Positions 10,862 to 23,472 are shown, counted from the stretch's first letter. The stretch is 64,000 bases of DNA from Tetradesmus obliquus (GCA_030272155.1 CP126198.1:4402001-4466000), one strand, 5' to 3'. The notes: a model not told the origin generated them from the letters alone. Translations and numbers: made by a program.

Positions 10862-11537
10862 GGCAGCGGAGGAGGAAAAGAGGGGCGGTCAGAGCGTGCA
10901 AAGAAAGAGAGGCCGAGGGGAGTGGAGGCGGTACATGTGTATTGTAGGTGGCGGGCTATGGGATGCACGGACGCGTCAAGTGTGCTGCAATGATGTGCGA
11001 TAGCACTAGCTGCTGTAGCCCCACTGCATTGTGGTGCGCCCCGCATGAGGCAAGCAGCGGGTGGTCCGGCTGCAGCTGCAGCAGCAGGGACTTTTAGCGT
11101 TGCAGTAAGCACAGTGTGTGCAGGCTGCTTGTAGTGCACCACAACCTGCTGCTGTTGCTGCTGCAGGTGCTGCTGCTGCCAGCTGCAGTGCTCACCGGCT
11201 GGAACAGCAGCTCGGGCACCTTGAACCTGTCCACGCCAACCTGGATCTCATTGCCATCAGGCAGCTGCAAACAGCAGCAGCAGCAGCAGCAGGATTAGGA
11301 CACAACACCTTGAACCTGTCCACGCCAACCTGGATCTCATTGCCATCATGCAGCTGAGAATGCGAGGCAGCAGCAACAGCAGCAGCAGCAGCAGCACAGC
11401 AGCAGCAACGGACAGCATGGTCAGGCAATAACAGCAGCAGCAGCCGCAGCAGCAGCAGCAGCAGCAGCACCAATCTCACCTCGTACGTGATCGCCGGCAC
11501 GGTGAGGTTGTCCGCCTCTACAACACACAACAACAAA

Positions 11538-11588
<51 letters not shown>

Positions 11589-14279
11589 CACCTCATATGT
11601 AATGGCCGGCACGGTGAGGTTGTCAGCCTCCACAAAGTGCACGTCGCTCACACGTGACACCAGCTCCTTGATGTCGCCCACAATCAGCTCCGACTGGTGC
11701 GCCAGGAAGCTGGCGGTGAGGCCGGCTGCATCAGGTGCTGGCAGCACCTGCAGAGGCAGTTGATGTAGCAACAAGCACAGGTGTGTATGTGAGATGGAGG
11801 GAACGGCAGTCAAGGTCTTCAACTCTTTGAGCCAGGAAGCTGGCGATCAGCGTAGCTGTGTCACCGGCAGCACCTGCAGGGGCTGTGAGTGCAGAGTGAG
11901 TGCCTGGCACCAGCTCCTTGATGTCGCCCACGATCAGCTCTGACTGGTGAGCCAGGAAGCTGGCGATGAGCCCGGCTGCATCGGGTGCTGGCAGCACCTG
12001 CAGGCGCAGTTGATGTGGTAACAAGCATGTGTCTGTGAGATACACGCAATGGCAGTCAAGGTCTTCAACTCTTTGAGCCAGGAAGCTGGCGATCAGCACA
12101 GCTGTGTCACCGGCAGCACCTGCAGGGGCTGTGAGTGCAGAGTGAGTGCCTGGCACCAGCTCCTTGATGTCGCCCACGACCAGCTCAGACTGGTGAGCCA
12201 GGAAGCTGGCAGTCAAGCCGGCTGCATCGGGTGCTGGCAGCACCTGCAGAGGCAGTTGGCGCAGCGTTACACAATGAGGATGTGTGTGAGACAGCGCAAG
12301 CGATGTCAGCAAGCTGGGTGTGAGGCCGGTGGCAGCAGCCAGCGGCACTGCAGCGGCGAATTGGGCAGGGAGTGAGAAGAGACGTGACATGTGGTCAGGG
12401 CCCACCCAGCGCGTGACACCAGAGCTCCTTAATGTCGCCCACAATCAGCTCAGACTGGTGTGCCAGGAAGCTGGCGGTGAGGCCGGCTGCATCAGGTGCT
12501 GGCAGCACCTGCAGGCAGAACAGCACCACAGGATGTCTTCTGGTCAAAACACAACAAGCAATGAGAAGAGAGCATGATGCGCTCAGCCTGGTCTCATTCA
12601 GGCCGTTAGCCTGTTTTGTAACACGGCAGCAGCCGCAGGGGTGGTGAGTGCATGACACGAGCTCCTTGATGTGCGTCAGGAAGCCGAGGGTCGATGCACA
12701 AACCTTCAGCACAACCATGCAATGACACGACCATCACACCCCCATACACGCATGGCTGAAATCCGAATGATGCCAAACCACCCACCCAAAGCCCCAGCCA
12801 CCCCACTCACGTCAAACTCGCCAGGGAAGCCCTTCTTTTCCACGCGCTTGAAGGTCTGCCGCGGCCGCAGCTGGCTGCCCCGCGCCTCCATCGCCTTCTG
12901 CAGGCAGCTGTTCAGCAGGCGGCCGCCCACGGGGCTGCGGGACACTGACTTCGTAAGCACGTAGCCATCATGCACGCCCGCGACTGCATTGCGGAGACAC
13001 ATTGCATGCGGCGGCGGCGCAGCAGAACAACACCAGCATTGGGGCGCAAGCAAGCCGGCCCGCCATGGGGATGCGCGGCTACAAACATGGTCAGCACGCA
13101 GCCGTCATGCACGCCAGCCTCTGCAGTGCATTGGATGCAGCAAACCAAGCAAATGAGCGGGTGCAACGTTAGTGCTTGCGGAGCAGCTACACAACAATGA
13201 TTGCAGACTTTGCCAGGACGCAGCCGCCGTGCAAGGCAGCCAGTGCGTCGCGTGCCGCAGCAAAGCGCGAGAGGGTGAGCAATTCGCACGCATGCTGTCC
13301 ACTGAGCCGCTGTACAGCCACTGTCTCTGACTTGGCCCACACCACCATGCATACATACATTGGCAATACGCCGGAACACGCACCAGCACACACAGCACCA
13401 AATACAACCCCTGCTAGTGCAAACATACTCAGATAAATAGATACAAGGTACCTTTGCATTCAATCCTACCTGTGGTGCAGCCGTAGCCCGCGTCCACCAC
13501 CACGCTGGTCTGCTTGGCAACTGAGAACGTGGCCAGCACCGCATCCTTGGCCAGGAACAGCGCGGGGCAGCTGCAGCAGAACAGCAGCAGCAGCGGCGGA
13601 TGCGAAACAGTAAGAAGGTGGCCAGCACCGCGTCCTTGGCCAGGAACAGCGCGGGGCAGCTGCAGCAGCACAGCAGCAGCAGCAGCAGATGCCAAATGCA
13701 CAATGGGCAGCAACCAGGGAGAACAGACGACACTGTTCAAGAATTCCGGCAGGCGCTCAAGCCCATGCCCCTAGCCCCCTTTGCCACAGCATCCACCATG
13801 CTTGCCAATGCCGCTCCCACTGCATCTTATGACCTTGCCTTTGCCACTGCTGCTGCTGCTGCTGTTGCAGCGCTGCCGAAGGAAACCGCATGAACCCGCA
13901 GCACTCACCCCAGGTGCTTGAAGGTCGCCTGCACCGTGCTCTCACGCGCCTTGCTAGTGCATCTGATGTGCTTTCCGCTGCTGCTGCGGCTGCTGCTCTG
14001 CAGTGGCGCTGGCCCAAGGACCAAGACAAACCAACTCACCCCAGGCGCTTGATGACCGCCTGCACTGTCTTTTCGGCACCTTGCTACTGCTTCTAACGTG
14101 CTTACCGCTGCCGCTGCTGCTGCAGCAGCACTGCCGCAAGGACCAACACAAGTCACTTCGTCAACTCACCCCAGGTGCTCGAAGGCCGCCTGCACCGTCT
14201 TCTCCCGCACCTCGCGGCTGTTGTGAGTGGGCTCAGCCAGCAGCACTGCATTCTCACGAGGGTCGATGTGCAGCCGCTC

Positions 14280-14312
<33 letters not shown>

Positions 14313-14884
14313 GGCGGCACGGTGTGGTCAAGGTGTGAGGCACTGGTGCTTGCTGCGAGTGTGCTGCAGCTGTTGCCGTGTTTCACCGCTGCTGCTGCTG
14401 TTACCGAAGCCTGAATCCTGCTCACATCACGCAGCTGCTGCTGCTGCTGCTGATGCTCAAGTCCACAGCCCCCTGCCAATGCTGTTGCTGAGCAGCTGCT
14501 GCCCACTGCCAAGCAGGCTGCATGTTGTTGCTGGTGCTAGTGCTGCTGCTGCAACTGCTGGTGTCACACCTGCTGCTGCTATTGCTGGCACTAGTGCTGC
14601 TGCTGCTGCTGCTGCTGCTGCATCTCCTCCCCAGCAGTAGCCTGGGCCCTCCCCTGCCGTACCTGAGCGCATACTCCCACAGCTGCTGCTTGCTGTTACA
14701 GCTTGCCAGTGCTGCTGCTGCTGCTGCTGCCGCATCTCCCCACAGCAACCCCCGCCCCTCTCAACACACACCATGCCCCTGCTTGCGTTCTATCCTGTCA
14801 CGCACCTGAGCGCGTACTCCCACAGCTGCTGCGTGATCTCCCAGTCACCCAGCAGCCCATCTGCGGTGAAGGGAGACACCACCT

Positions 14885-14924
<40 letters not shown>

Positions 14925-15380
14925 CAGGAGTGACCCAGCAGCCACCGTATAATGCAAACTGCAATCTCATTGTCAATAACTCGTGCACCTCCTGTCTATG
15001 TGACATATCAGTAGGGGCTTGGGCCGCTGCCTGCCGCTGCTGTCCTTGGCGCCGTGAGGCATGCCGCTGTTTGTTAGACACATTCACTTATATGTATTGC
15101 ACATTACTGCCTTTTCCTTGCTGCCTCGCCTCCACGTCTGGCCGCTTGTAGCCAAACTCCCCAGCACATAGTGTATCAACAGCAGACAAGGAACTGTTAT
15201 GCTGCTATGTTGCTATGTTGGCGCTGCCTCACCTCCATGTCTGGCCTCTTGTAGCCAAACTTCCCAGCACAAATTCTCTCAAAGGCAGACAAGTAACTGT
15301 TATGCTGCTATGTCGTTATGTTGGCGCTGCCTCACCTCCATGTCTGGCCGCTTGTAGCCAAGCTCCTCAAAGCAATAATA
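9480..15380 (-). repeat. Families of partial exon duplications within and after ARP4
   Basis: At least nine exon ends have extra copies. The last exon is repeated at about 9495-9665, the exon 9 5' part ([11 protein letters not shown]) at 11300-11360, and the exon 8 3' end ([12 protein letters not shown] plus donor) at 11465-11522. The exon 8 5' part ([15 protein letters not shown]) starts again at about 11997, 12243 and 12508, with worn pieces near 11874 and 12123. The exon 7 5' part (GVHDGYVLT) recurs at 13090-13250 and the exon 6 5' part at 13610-13670. The exon 5 3' end ([10 protein letters not shown] plus donor) recurs near 13910 and 14040, the exon 4 3' end at 14655-14695, and the exon 3 3' end (GYKRPDMEV plus donor) near 15130, 15235 and 15335. 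Only one member of each family keeps the full frame. Confidence 0.9.
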
Positions 15381-15869
15381 TCAAATACACACATGATGAT
15401 ATTATATCAAAGCTGCCTCACCTCCATGTCTGGCCGCTTGTAGCCTAGTTCTTGGCTGCCGTAGAAGAGCTTGCGGCCCTGCTGCTGCTGCTGCTGCTGC
15501 CCGTCCACCTCCATGCCGTTTGCTGCTGCGCTGTTCGCCACAACACCCGCCAGCTGCAGCAGCACAGAGTAAGGTTGCAGCGCCACATAACACATCAGTT
15601 GACATCAAAGCACGTGTGCTGGTGACAACGCTATCGTGCTGCTTGTGGTGCTGCTGCAGTTCTTGTGTTGATCTAGGTGATTGTACATGTGTGTGAATTA
15701 GCAGGAAATACAGCTGGACGCAGTTGAAAGACAGCGGCACCGACGCAGTGGCGCCAGCAGCTACTCCCCTACAACTGCTGCTGCTGCTTCTCACGCATGC
15801 TCGCAGCTGTTCACTGCTGCTGCTGCTGTAGGTGCTGTTTGTAGAGCGGGCATTGTTAGCTGTCATCCC

Positions 15870-15900
<31 letters not shown>

Positions 15901-16225
15901 CACCGAGGGGAACACTGCCTTGGGCGTGTCATCTCCTGCATAGCCTGCCTTGGTCTGCCACGTGCCCAAGTCTAGCACCACAGCATTCACCTCATCTGCA
16001 GCAGCAAGATGCAAGAAGCAAAGAGGCGAAATCTCATTTATTTGAGTGTAGATGGGCGACCTGCGTGTGTGTTATGGAGCCCCCAGTCGATGTAGATAGA
16101 GCAGGGTGTCTGACACGGCAGCTGCTGCAAGTGACGCAAACATACTGGTATATTGATAGATGCGGTTGCTGTGGGGACACGCAGCACATGCATCGAAACT
16201 CACCTCCTCCGTATATTGCCGCCAT
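9755..16225 (-). CDS. ARP4: Actin-related protein 4 (ARP4/BAF53 family), 436 aa
   Basis: Nuclear actin-related subunit of SWI/SNF, INO80, SWR1 and NuA4 chromatin complexes (family knowledge). Twelve minus-strand exons: 16225-16204, 15995-15904, 15553-15422, 14882-14806, 14280-14170, 13570-13470, 12983-12811, 11747-11592, 11264-11196, 10788-10647, 10391-10260 and 9858-9755. Junctions are GT-AG and phases close to 436 aa, near the plant ARP4 length. Landmarks in order: [172 protein letters not shown], and the terminal HRKAP. The lineage call rests on the [14 protein letters not shown] and YELPDG motifs. The gene is 6.5 kb for a 1.3 kb CDS, because introns are filled with partial copies of adjacent exons and CTG tracts. 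Confidence 0.95.
10789..10859 (-). repeat. Long CTG/CAG tract forming an ARP4 3' splice site
   Basis: An almost pure (CAG)n run of about 23 units on the plus strand is, on the gene strand, a CTG repeat ending in the CAG acceptor of ARP4 exon 10. Similar tracts abut exon 4 (14883-14922), exon 9 (11265-11293), exon 11 (10392-10410) and exon 12 (9859-9889). Another run at 11540-11586 lies between exon 8 and its partial copy. Confidence 0.9.
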
Positions 16226-17047
16226 GTTGGCGGCCTATCACCGGCCCTCAGGCAGGGCCTTGCTTGATGAGGTGGCTACTGCTGGTTGCTGCTGAGCAGT
16301 GCTGCTGTTGCTGCTGAGAGCGGTGATGACACGGCAATCAAGGTTCCAGGCACTTCCAAATCGATGGATTAATTGTGTGGAATGGTGATCAGGCAGATCA
16401 AGTGGCTGTAGGAAGCTTTTGCAGTAGCAAGGAAGCACGTTCAGTTGTATCGACGACAAGCTGCACTAAAACGGGACAGTAAGTGCTCGTGTCAGAAAAA
16501 AAAGAGACAGCAAGGCAATATAAAGGTTCGGAGTAATAGCTTAAGCTGCCTACACACAAAGTGCACACCAGGTCGAGGAGACAACACACCTGCAACACAA
16601 TGACACATGCCAACACCAAACAGTCTCACGACGTAGGCAAACCATGCATTTCGTCACGTTTCAATGCCTTTCAAGCCAACCGACTGCTGGTGACCGGCGA
16701 TTGCTGTAGCGTTGTACGTCTGCACAAGTCGGGTTGCAGTTCGATTTCTGTCCATCGGTTAAACTCGCAGTTTAGAAACGTTTGTTGGGCTGCTTCGGTG
16801 ACGGCGTTGCAGCTGGTGGGTGCTGAACCAAATGCATCACTTGCAGCAGCAGTTGGGACCCCTGGTGCTTCGTGCAGCAGCCATTGGGCTGTCAACTGCG
16901 TTTTTAAACCTTGCATTAACACCCACACTACGCCTAGCGGGCTTTGCGGCTGACCAGTGCTCTCTGCCACTGCTGCTGCACTCAACCCTCTCACTCCCCC
17001 CATCACTGACAGGCTTGCCCAGGCAATACACCGCAGCCCTGCACAGC
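16226..17047. promoter_or_regulatory. Divergent intergenic region between ARP4 and the disordered-protein gene
   Basis: ARP4 starts at 16225 on the minus strand and the next gene at 17048 on the plus strand, so these 822 bp must contain both promoters and 5' untranslated regions. The frame of the plus-strand gene stays open upstream of 17048 from about 16820, but that part has no ATG I prefer. No motif is clear enough to call a TATA box or operator. Confidence 0.5.
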
Positions 17048-20045
17048 ATGTGGAAAAGTCAACCAGTACTTGTGGACGACGATGATGCTCCTCCACCCGG
17101 CTTTGGGCCAAAACGATTTGAAGATATGATGGCAGCGGGCAGCAGGGGCCCTCCTGCAAGCGACCAGTATGCATCAGCACCGCAGCAGCACCACAGGCAG
17201 CAGCAGCAGCAGCACTGGCAGTCCTCATCCCCAGAGCCTTACAGCAGCTATAAACAGGGCCCTCCTGCAAGTGCTACTGCTGCAGGGGCCCGCAGCAGCA
17301 GCAGTTATGCAGCTGCTGGGTCTGCAGGTGCTGCCGTGCCTGCTGTCGGTGCAGCTCGGCAGTTTCAGCGGGCTCTCCACAGCAGCTTAGGAGAGCGGCA
17401 GGAAGCACTTAGCTCAGCAGCAGCAGGGACCGGCAGACTCCGGCAACCGCCTGGTATGCAGCAGCAGCCCCAGCAGCAGCCCCAGCAGCAGCAGCAGCAA
17501 CGGCAGACATCGCCCCTGCCCGACTATGGTGACTACAACGATGATGATGACGACTACGGAGCGAGCAGCAGCAGGCGCAGCAGCAACAGCCGCAAGTACC
17601 CGGCAGGCGGTAGCAGCAGCAGGCCCGGCAGCAGCAGCAAATTGACAGGGAACCGTAGCTACGGCAACTTGAGTGTGTCAAGTGCAGCATCACACCACTC
17701 CCAGCACTCTCAGGCGAGCCCCCAGCGCAGCACGCAAGGCACACCGCCACGTGTGCCACAACAAGCTGCAGCTGCAGCTGCTGACAGCAGCCGCTCCCCT
17801 GCACCACACCAGCAGCAGCTGCAGAGCCCGCAGCAGCAGCAGCAGCAGCAGCGGGCGCAGCTTGCCAGGACGCCTACACCAGACTATGGGGAGTACGATG
17901 ATCTAGATGACTACGGCAGCAGCAGCAGCAGGCGCGGCAGAGGCGCAAAGGGATCTCGGCCCGGCTCTGCTGCTGGTGGTGGCCTGGACCCGAACAGTGC
18001 GCTGGCAGCAGCCAACCAGGCGCTTGCAGGCATCCCCAATGCAGTGCCAGCAAGGAAGGTGAGCCACTGCTGCTGATGCACACTTGGCCAGCTTTTGCTA
18101 GTGCTACAGATTTGGTCAGAGCCATGAGCAGCTTGTGTTGCTGGGGGGCATCCCCAGTGCCGTGCCTGCAGAAAAGGTGAGCCACTGCTGCTGATGCGCA
18201 TTCGGCCAACCTTTTAATGGTGCTACTGATGTGATCAGAGCCATGAGCAGCTGGTGTTGCTGGGGTCCATACCCAGTGCAATGCCTGCAGAAAAGCTGAG
18301 CCACTGCTGCTGATGCGCACTCGGCCAGCCTTTTGATAGTGCTACTGATTTGATCAGAGCCATGAGCAGCTTGTGTTGCTGGGGTCCATACCCAATGCAG
18401 TGCCTTCCTTGCAGGTGAGCCACTGCTGCCGCTGTAAACTGATTCCCAGAGGAGCAGGCCAGCTGATGCTCTGTTGCAGTTGGAGTTTGGGGGCACTGTG
18501 CGATGATAAGTCATGTGCCCTGGCTAGGAGCTGCGCTCGGCTGCAACACTAGCCACAGCCGAAGCCTTTGTCTGCGTGCACCTGAATATGCACAGCAAAG
18601 TTCTCACCTGCTGCTGCATTGCTAACGAGATGCCTCTGCTGCCCGATGTCCCTGTCCCTGTCCCTGTCTCAGCAGCGCCGCACACGCCGCGGCGGCCAGA
18701 AGACGCGCTTGATCGCGGCGGCAGCAGCAGCAGCAGCAGCCGGCTCGCCAGGAAGTAACACAAACAATAACAAGCTCTCTGCGGAGCGCTCAGCTCAGCT
18801 CGAGGCTGAGCTTTCTGCGCTGCGTGCTGCGCTAGCTGAGGCCGAGGAGAGACAAGTTGAGGCTCAGATGGCTGTGCTGAGCTTGGAGACGGACAACTCC
18901 ACGCTGGCGGCGCAGCTGGAGGGCATGCGGGCGCAGAAGCAGCAGCTGGAGACAATGCTGCTGTTTGGCGGTGAGTGAGGGTGTTTTGTGCGGGTGTGGT
19001 GTGGGGCGGTTTCGGGGTTGTGGAGCAGGCTGAAGTGGTGGTGCGTGCTGGCTGCTGCTGCAGCCCTGCTGCCAGCGTGTCTTCAACTGTCTCCCTGCGT
19101 CTGACTTGCCGCTGCTGATCCTTTTCATGCTGTGTCGCTTCATCTCATTGCTGATGCCTTGCTGTGCCTCAGGTGGCGGCGATCAGGAGGGCGACGGCTA
19201 CCAGCCGTACCCATATGTGTGCTTGCCTTTTACTGAGTCGGTGCATCTCATTGCTGCTGCCGTGCTGTGCTTCAGGCGGCGGCGACCAGGAGGGTGACGG
19301 CTACCAGCTGTACCCGTATGATGATGACGAGGATGAGGATGACGAGGACTACACATCAGATGACGACGATGACAACGCAGCAGATGCAGCAGATGCAGCA
19401 AACGCTGAAGGTGCAGCAGGAGCAACACCTCTTGCTGAGCAGGGAAGGCAGCAGCAGGCTGCGGTGGCGGCAGATCAGCCGGCCACGCCAGCAGCAGCCA
19501 AAGCGCGCTTCAGCTGGGCTGACGATGCTGATGCTGCTGAGCTGGAGGAGGCAGCTGACCTGTCACCTATTATTGCAGTTCCTGAGCTTGCAGGAGCAGC
19601 AGCAGGCGGCAGCAGCAGCAGCGGCGGCGGCGCGCTGGGCCAGCGCTGGCAGATGCCAGATAGCAGCCTGCCTCCTGGTGCTGCTGATGTGTTGGAGGCT
19701 GAAGACGAGTTGCGGCGGCTGGGGCTGCTGCCACCAGAGGCTGCAGCAGCAGATGCTGCTGCTGCTGCTGGCGGTGAAGCTGCTTCAGGTGCTGCTGATG
19801 TGTTGGAGGCCGAGGAGGAGCTTCGACAGCTGGGGCTACTGCCACCAGAGCCTGCAGCACCTGCAGCAGCTCTAGATGCTGCTGCTGCTGGTGGTGAGGA
19901 GGCTGCTGCAGATGCTTCTGCCCCAGATGCAGCTGCTGCTGCTGCTGCTAGTGGCGAGGAGGCTGGCGATGGTGCTGCTGCTTCTGCGGAGGAAGATGTT
20001 GCAGCTGCTGGTGCAGGCGTGGATGCGGCGGAAACGAAAGCATAG
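17048..20045 (+). CDS. Large disordered acidic/coiled-coil protein, 692 aa, unknown
   Basis: Exons 17048-18058, 18673-18970 and 19276-20045, phase-consistent with GT-AG introns. It starts MWKSQPVLVDDDDAPPPGFGP. Residues up to about 337 are Ser/Gln-rich, with two related acidic blocks, PDYGDYNDDDDDYG and PDYGEYDDLDDYG, each followed by a Ser/Arg stretch. Exon 2 adds a basic patch (QRRTRRGGQKTR) and a likely coiled coil (LEAELSALRAALAEAEERQ). Exon 3 begins with a long Asp/Glu run, then FSWADDADAAELEE, and has two repeats of the form DVLEAEEELRQLGLLPPE before an Ala-rich acidic tail. No catalytic domain is seen and I do not recognise the family. Exon 1 and exon 3 ends have partial copies in the introns (18059-18420 and 19173-19220). 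The start codon is a choice among in-frame options. Confidence 0.7.
18059..18420 (+). repeat. Tandem ~120-bp copies of an exon 1 donor region
   Basis: The end of exon 1 (coding for GIPNAVPARK plus the donor GGTGAGCCACTGC) is followed by three more copies, with junction-like points near 18177, 18296 and 18413. The units are about 120 bp. The second unit keeps GGTGAGCC and the third has GCTGAGCC, so at least one copy has lost the GT donor. Confidence 0.85.
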
Positions 20046-21038
20046 GTTGCAGCTGCTCGGTGGAACTGTAGAGTGGTTGCATAGGACTGTAGCACTGTGT
20101 CCACAAAGCAAGCTGGTGTACTTGTCCTTTCTGTGCAGGGTGTTGTGCGGGGCTGTGTGCAGATGTGGAGGTGTGGTGGTGCTTGCAGGGCTGCTTGAGG
20201 TGGCCTGACGCTGTGCTCGGCATGTGCATGTGGGTGTGTATGATAGCAGCGGCGCTGGTGTGCACACACAAACCAGCCTTGAACAGTGATATTTGTGTGT
20301 GGAGCTTCTTTGAATACTTAAAATGCATTGAGGGAAGGTTCAGCTCTCAAGGCAGTGCACCCTGTGCAGGCTCGGCTGAAAAGCTTTTGGGCGTGTTGTT
20401 GCATTCAAGGTCAAAGTGTGACAGCTGGCGCTTGTGAAGTAGCTGTACAGACGGTGCGTGTTTGTGAGCGGCCTTCTTGTGTTGAGTGTCTGTGGCCTGC
20501 CTTTTTCATGCCTTTGTAGATGTGTCTTCGTCTCTGGTTTGGGGTACGTAGTATCCATGTGCAGCTGCTACGCTGGCTGCGGATACGTGGCTGCCAGAGA
20601 CAGCAACGTCCGAAACCGCAACGTAACGTGACTGGCTATGGGTGGCCACGTAGCTGGATTGCGCAAGTTGCAGGTGCGTGTGCTTGTGCTTGTGCTTGTG
20701 CAGGTGTGTGTATGTATACAACGTTGTCTTGCCTGAGACCAAGCTGCAGGCTCTGCAGGCGGTCTTGGCGCGGAGCAGAGTTGGCACATGCTTTGGTTGG
20801 TCGGTACAGCTCTGCACACCAGAGGCGCCATGCTGTCAGCTTTTTTGCAAGCATGGCTGTGTGGTTGGAATTCCAAGCAATCTGTGTGCAGCAGCAGGAC
20901 AGAGGTTGCATGGTGTGCGCTGCTTTGAGTTGTTCTGGCTGTTGCTGCTGCGCAAGTTGGTGACAAAGCATTGCCTGTCACTGCCAAAGTTCTCAGTAGT
21001 GCAGCCCCTATGACAATGCATGGCTCATGCGGCATGAA
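20046..21038. other. 3' flank of the disordered-protein gene, no supported gene
   Basis: Contains a short TGTGCT microsatellite (about 20668-20705) and no convincing ORF. It ends at the GAA target-site copy (21036-21038) left of the CACTA-like element. Confidence 0.5.
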
Positions 21039-23472
21039 CACTATGCCGAGAGGGGCTTGTTTGATCCAGTGGATCGCACCTTGGCAGCCTTAGTGAACCA
21101 AGCCCTCCTTGTCTACCCACCAGCTGCTAGGGTGCCTACCAAGGCCTCTCCCGCCAACTAAGGGCTACTAGGGGGTACTAAGTAGTGACGAAGGGAGTGG
21201 TGCCAGGGCTTGCTCGCCTGGTGAAACCGACCAAGACTGCGTAAGCAAACGTTGGTCATGCTTAGTTGCTACTTAGTGCGGCTCTGACTGAGGCGTTCGG
21301 CCGCAGAAGGAGCCTCATATGCTGTTCATTCTTGTAATAAACATCGATCAGACACGCACTACCATAAGCGATGCCCCAATGAAGCTCTGTCATGTGTTAC
21401 GATACAAAAAAGACAGGCAGCACGCCGCCCGTTCAAGCTGAACAACCGGATAGAAAGAAACGAAGATATCCATGAGCATCTAGCGAGGTTTCGGCGTGAT
21501 AGCACATGATCGCACACCGCAGCTGCAGCTGGTGCATGCTGCTGCTGCAGAGAATGCCAGCGACTGCGCACCAAAACGCAGCTCTCGAAAGTCGATGATG
21601 AAGCTGAATAGCTATTCAGCTTCATATGCGAGTATCACATGCACTGATCTTGCGAACGGACGCAGATCAAACAGTAGGGGCTGTGCAGTATTTGTTGGCT
21701 TCATGCTGCATTCTGCTGGCTGTGGCTGTTCCATGCACCTGCATCCGCGACTTCAACCTAAATGAACCTTAAGTAGCGAGAAGTTAACCTGGTGAGCCCT
21801 GGTGAGCCTCGTAACCTGCTGAACTGCATCTGCAGAGACAGCAGCAGCTGCTGCTGCCCGCGGCATTGAGCGCTCGCCAGCCCCAGCAGTGCAGTGGAAA
21901 ATGGCTGGCATGACGAGACAGACCCTATTGCAGATCGGCAAAAGCTAGGTCTGTGTGCACACCAACACGCTGCGCTGACTGACGAGCTGGGTGCTTGCAG
22001 GTGTCCCACCAAATGCTGTTTGGTTCCAATGCTGTGCGCTTGCAAGCAAGCAGGATCACCAGTGTGCTTCCCATATTTTGATCACACAGGTAAGTGAAAA
22101 ACCTGCTCCCTGCAGGATGACAGCTTTTGTGGGTAGCAGGTAGCACTGTGGCTGTGCTGTGTTGACTGGTACATCCTGCAGAACAGCCTATCCGCATGCT
22201 TTACGCTTGCAACTGCTTCACATGCATGCAGTGCGGTACCCGTGCGCACCAACCTTTTTCAGCGATGTTGCCTGCATGCTTATGAATGAGTGAGAAGTCT
22301 TGATGCTGCTGCTATCTCCAGGGTCAGCCATCACGCACAAAGACAAGCCGTACGTCATGGGTAATCATTGGCTGGCATGGCATCAATCTGGCACAGCAAT
22401 TGTCAGGCAACATGATGCTGCTGGTGCACTGAGGTGAGCTGACTGACCAGTCGCCTGCTGTTGCCAGCACTTTGCCTTCAAGACGCTGCTGCACCACGCA
22501 GTTGCGGTTGTGTTGTGCATGTAATGGTTGACGAATTGACCGCTCCATATGTTTCTGGCAACTACATGCATAAGTATGTGCTTAGTGCGTGACAGATGCC
22601 AGTGACATGCTGGTGTGCATTGTGATAGGGACCAGGCTCGCCTGAGCAGGTCCACAGTGTGCTGCCCACCCCTCTTCAGAGTATTCTGCTGCTGTTCTAA
22701 TCTGCTGCTGTTTTTTCTGCTGTACTGTGCAGGGTACTCCCAGGCAAAGCCGCAACAGCGGTGCACATGCCCAATTGCACAGGCCCAGCTGCTGAAGTTG
22801 GGAAGTCAACTGAGGACAAGCAGGAGCATGTTTTAGCAGCAACATTCAGCATCTTGAGAGGAAACAAGGATAGGCAGCAATCATAGCAGTTTGTTGTTGT
22901 GTATGCTGCTGTCAACTGCAGCAGCGTGTTCAGTAGCAACGCGCCCCTTCCATGCAGTTGTGAAGGCAATGCTGTTGGCGCGTTGCTTTGTTGCTCATCA
23001 TGTGTTGCCAAGGGCCGTTTCCGTTCCCCGTTTGTTCCTTCCAAATTGTGCCACATGTTGTGTGATGCTAGGTCAGCAGCTGTGGGTTCGTGAATCCACA
23101 CCTTGAATCTGGCAACTGGGCACTTGCATGCAGCAGTACGGGGAAAGACTACTGAACTTGGGCCTGCTACTGCGAAGCCCTAGCGGCACGTGTGCCTACG
23201 CAGCCTTGATTGCTGCACGACCAAGGCTTTGTTGACAAGGCTTATGAACCAAGCATTGATAAGCGCACACGCCAGGGCTAGTAATCAAGCATTGATTATG
23301 ACAAGCCTTGTCAGCTCGGTCAAGGCTTGGCCGTCCGAGACCTACCAAGGCCTCGCGAGGCCTACTAAGGGTACCAGGGCCTACGAAGCCTGTTACCTAA
23401 GTCGGACCCTTGATGTCCTCCTTGTCTAACCACCAAAACGCGTGGTTCAAACAAGCCCCTCTCGGCATAGTG
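21039..23472. mobile_element. CACTA-like (En/Spm) DNA transposon, 2434 bp, apparently non-autonomous
   Basis: The two ends are perfect inverted repeats for 26 bp, both starting CACTATGCCGAGAGGGGC (21039 inward and, reversed, from 23472 inward). The element is flanked by GAA on both sides (21036-21038 and 23473-23475). A CACTA terminus with a 3-bp target duplication is the hallmark of the CACTA superfamily (established knowledge). The subterminal 250 bp on each side are packed with CCAAGGC/CTAAGGG-type short repeats, also typical. I see no transposase or TNP2-like ORF. The longest internal frames (minus 22383-22766 and plus 22615-22836) show no known motif, so I infer a non-autonomous copy, perhaps carrying host sequence. 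Confidence 0.85.

Noticed and set aside
10618-10993. Plus-strand poly-Gln ORFs over the CAG tract
   Set aside because: They are antisense to ARP4 exon 10 and its CTG acceptor; the protein-like signal is on the minus strand.
19173-19220. GGDQEGDGYQPYPY block as an extra exon of the disordered protein
   Set aside because: Its acceptor and donor would leave the wrong phase for the next exon; it is a duplicate of the start of exon 3.
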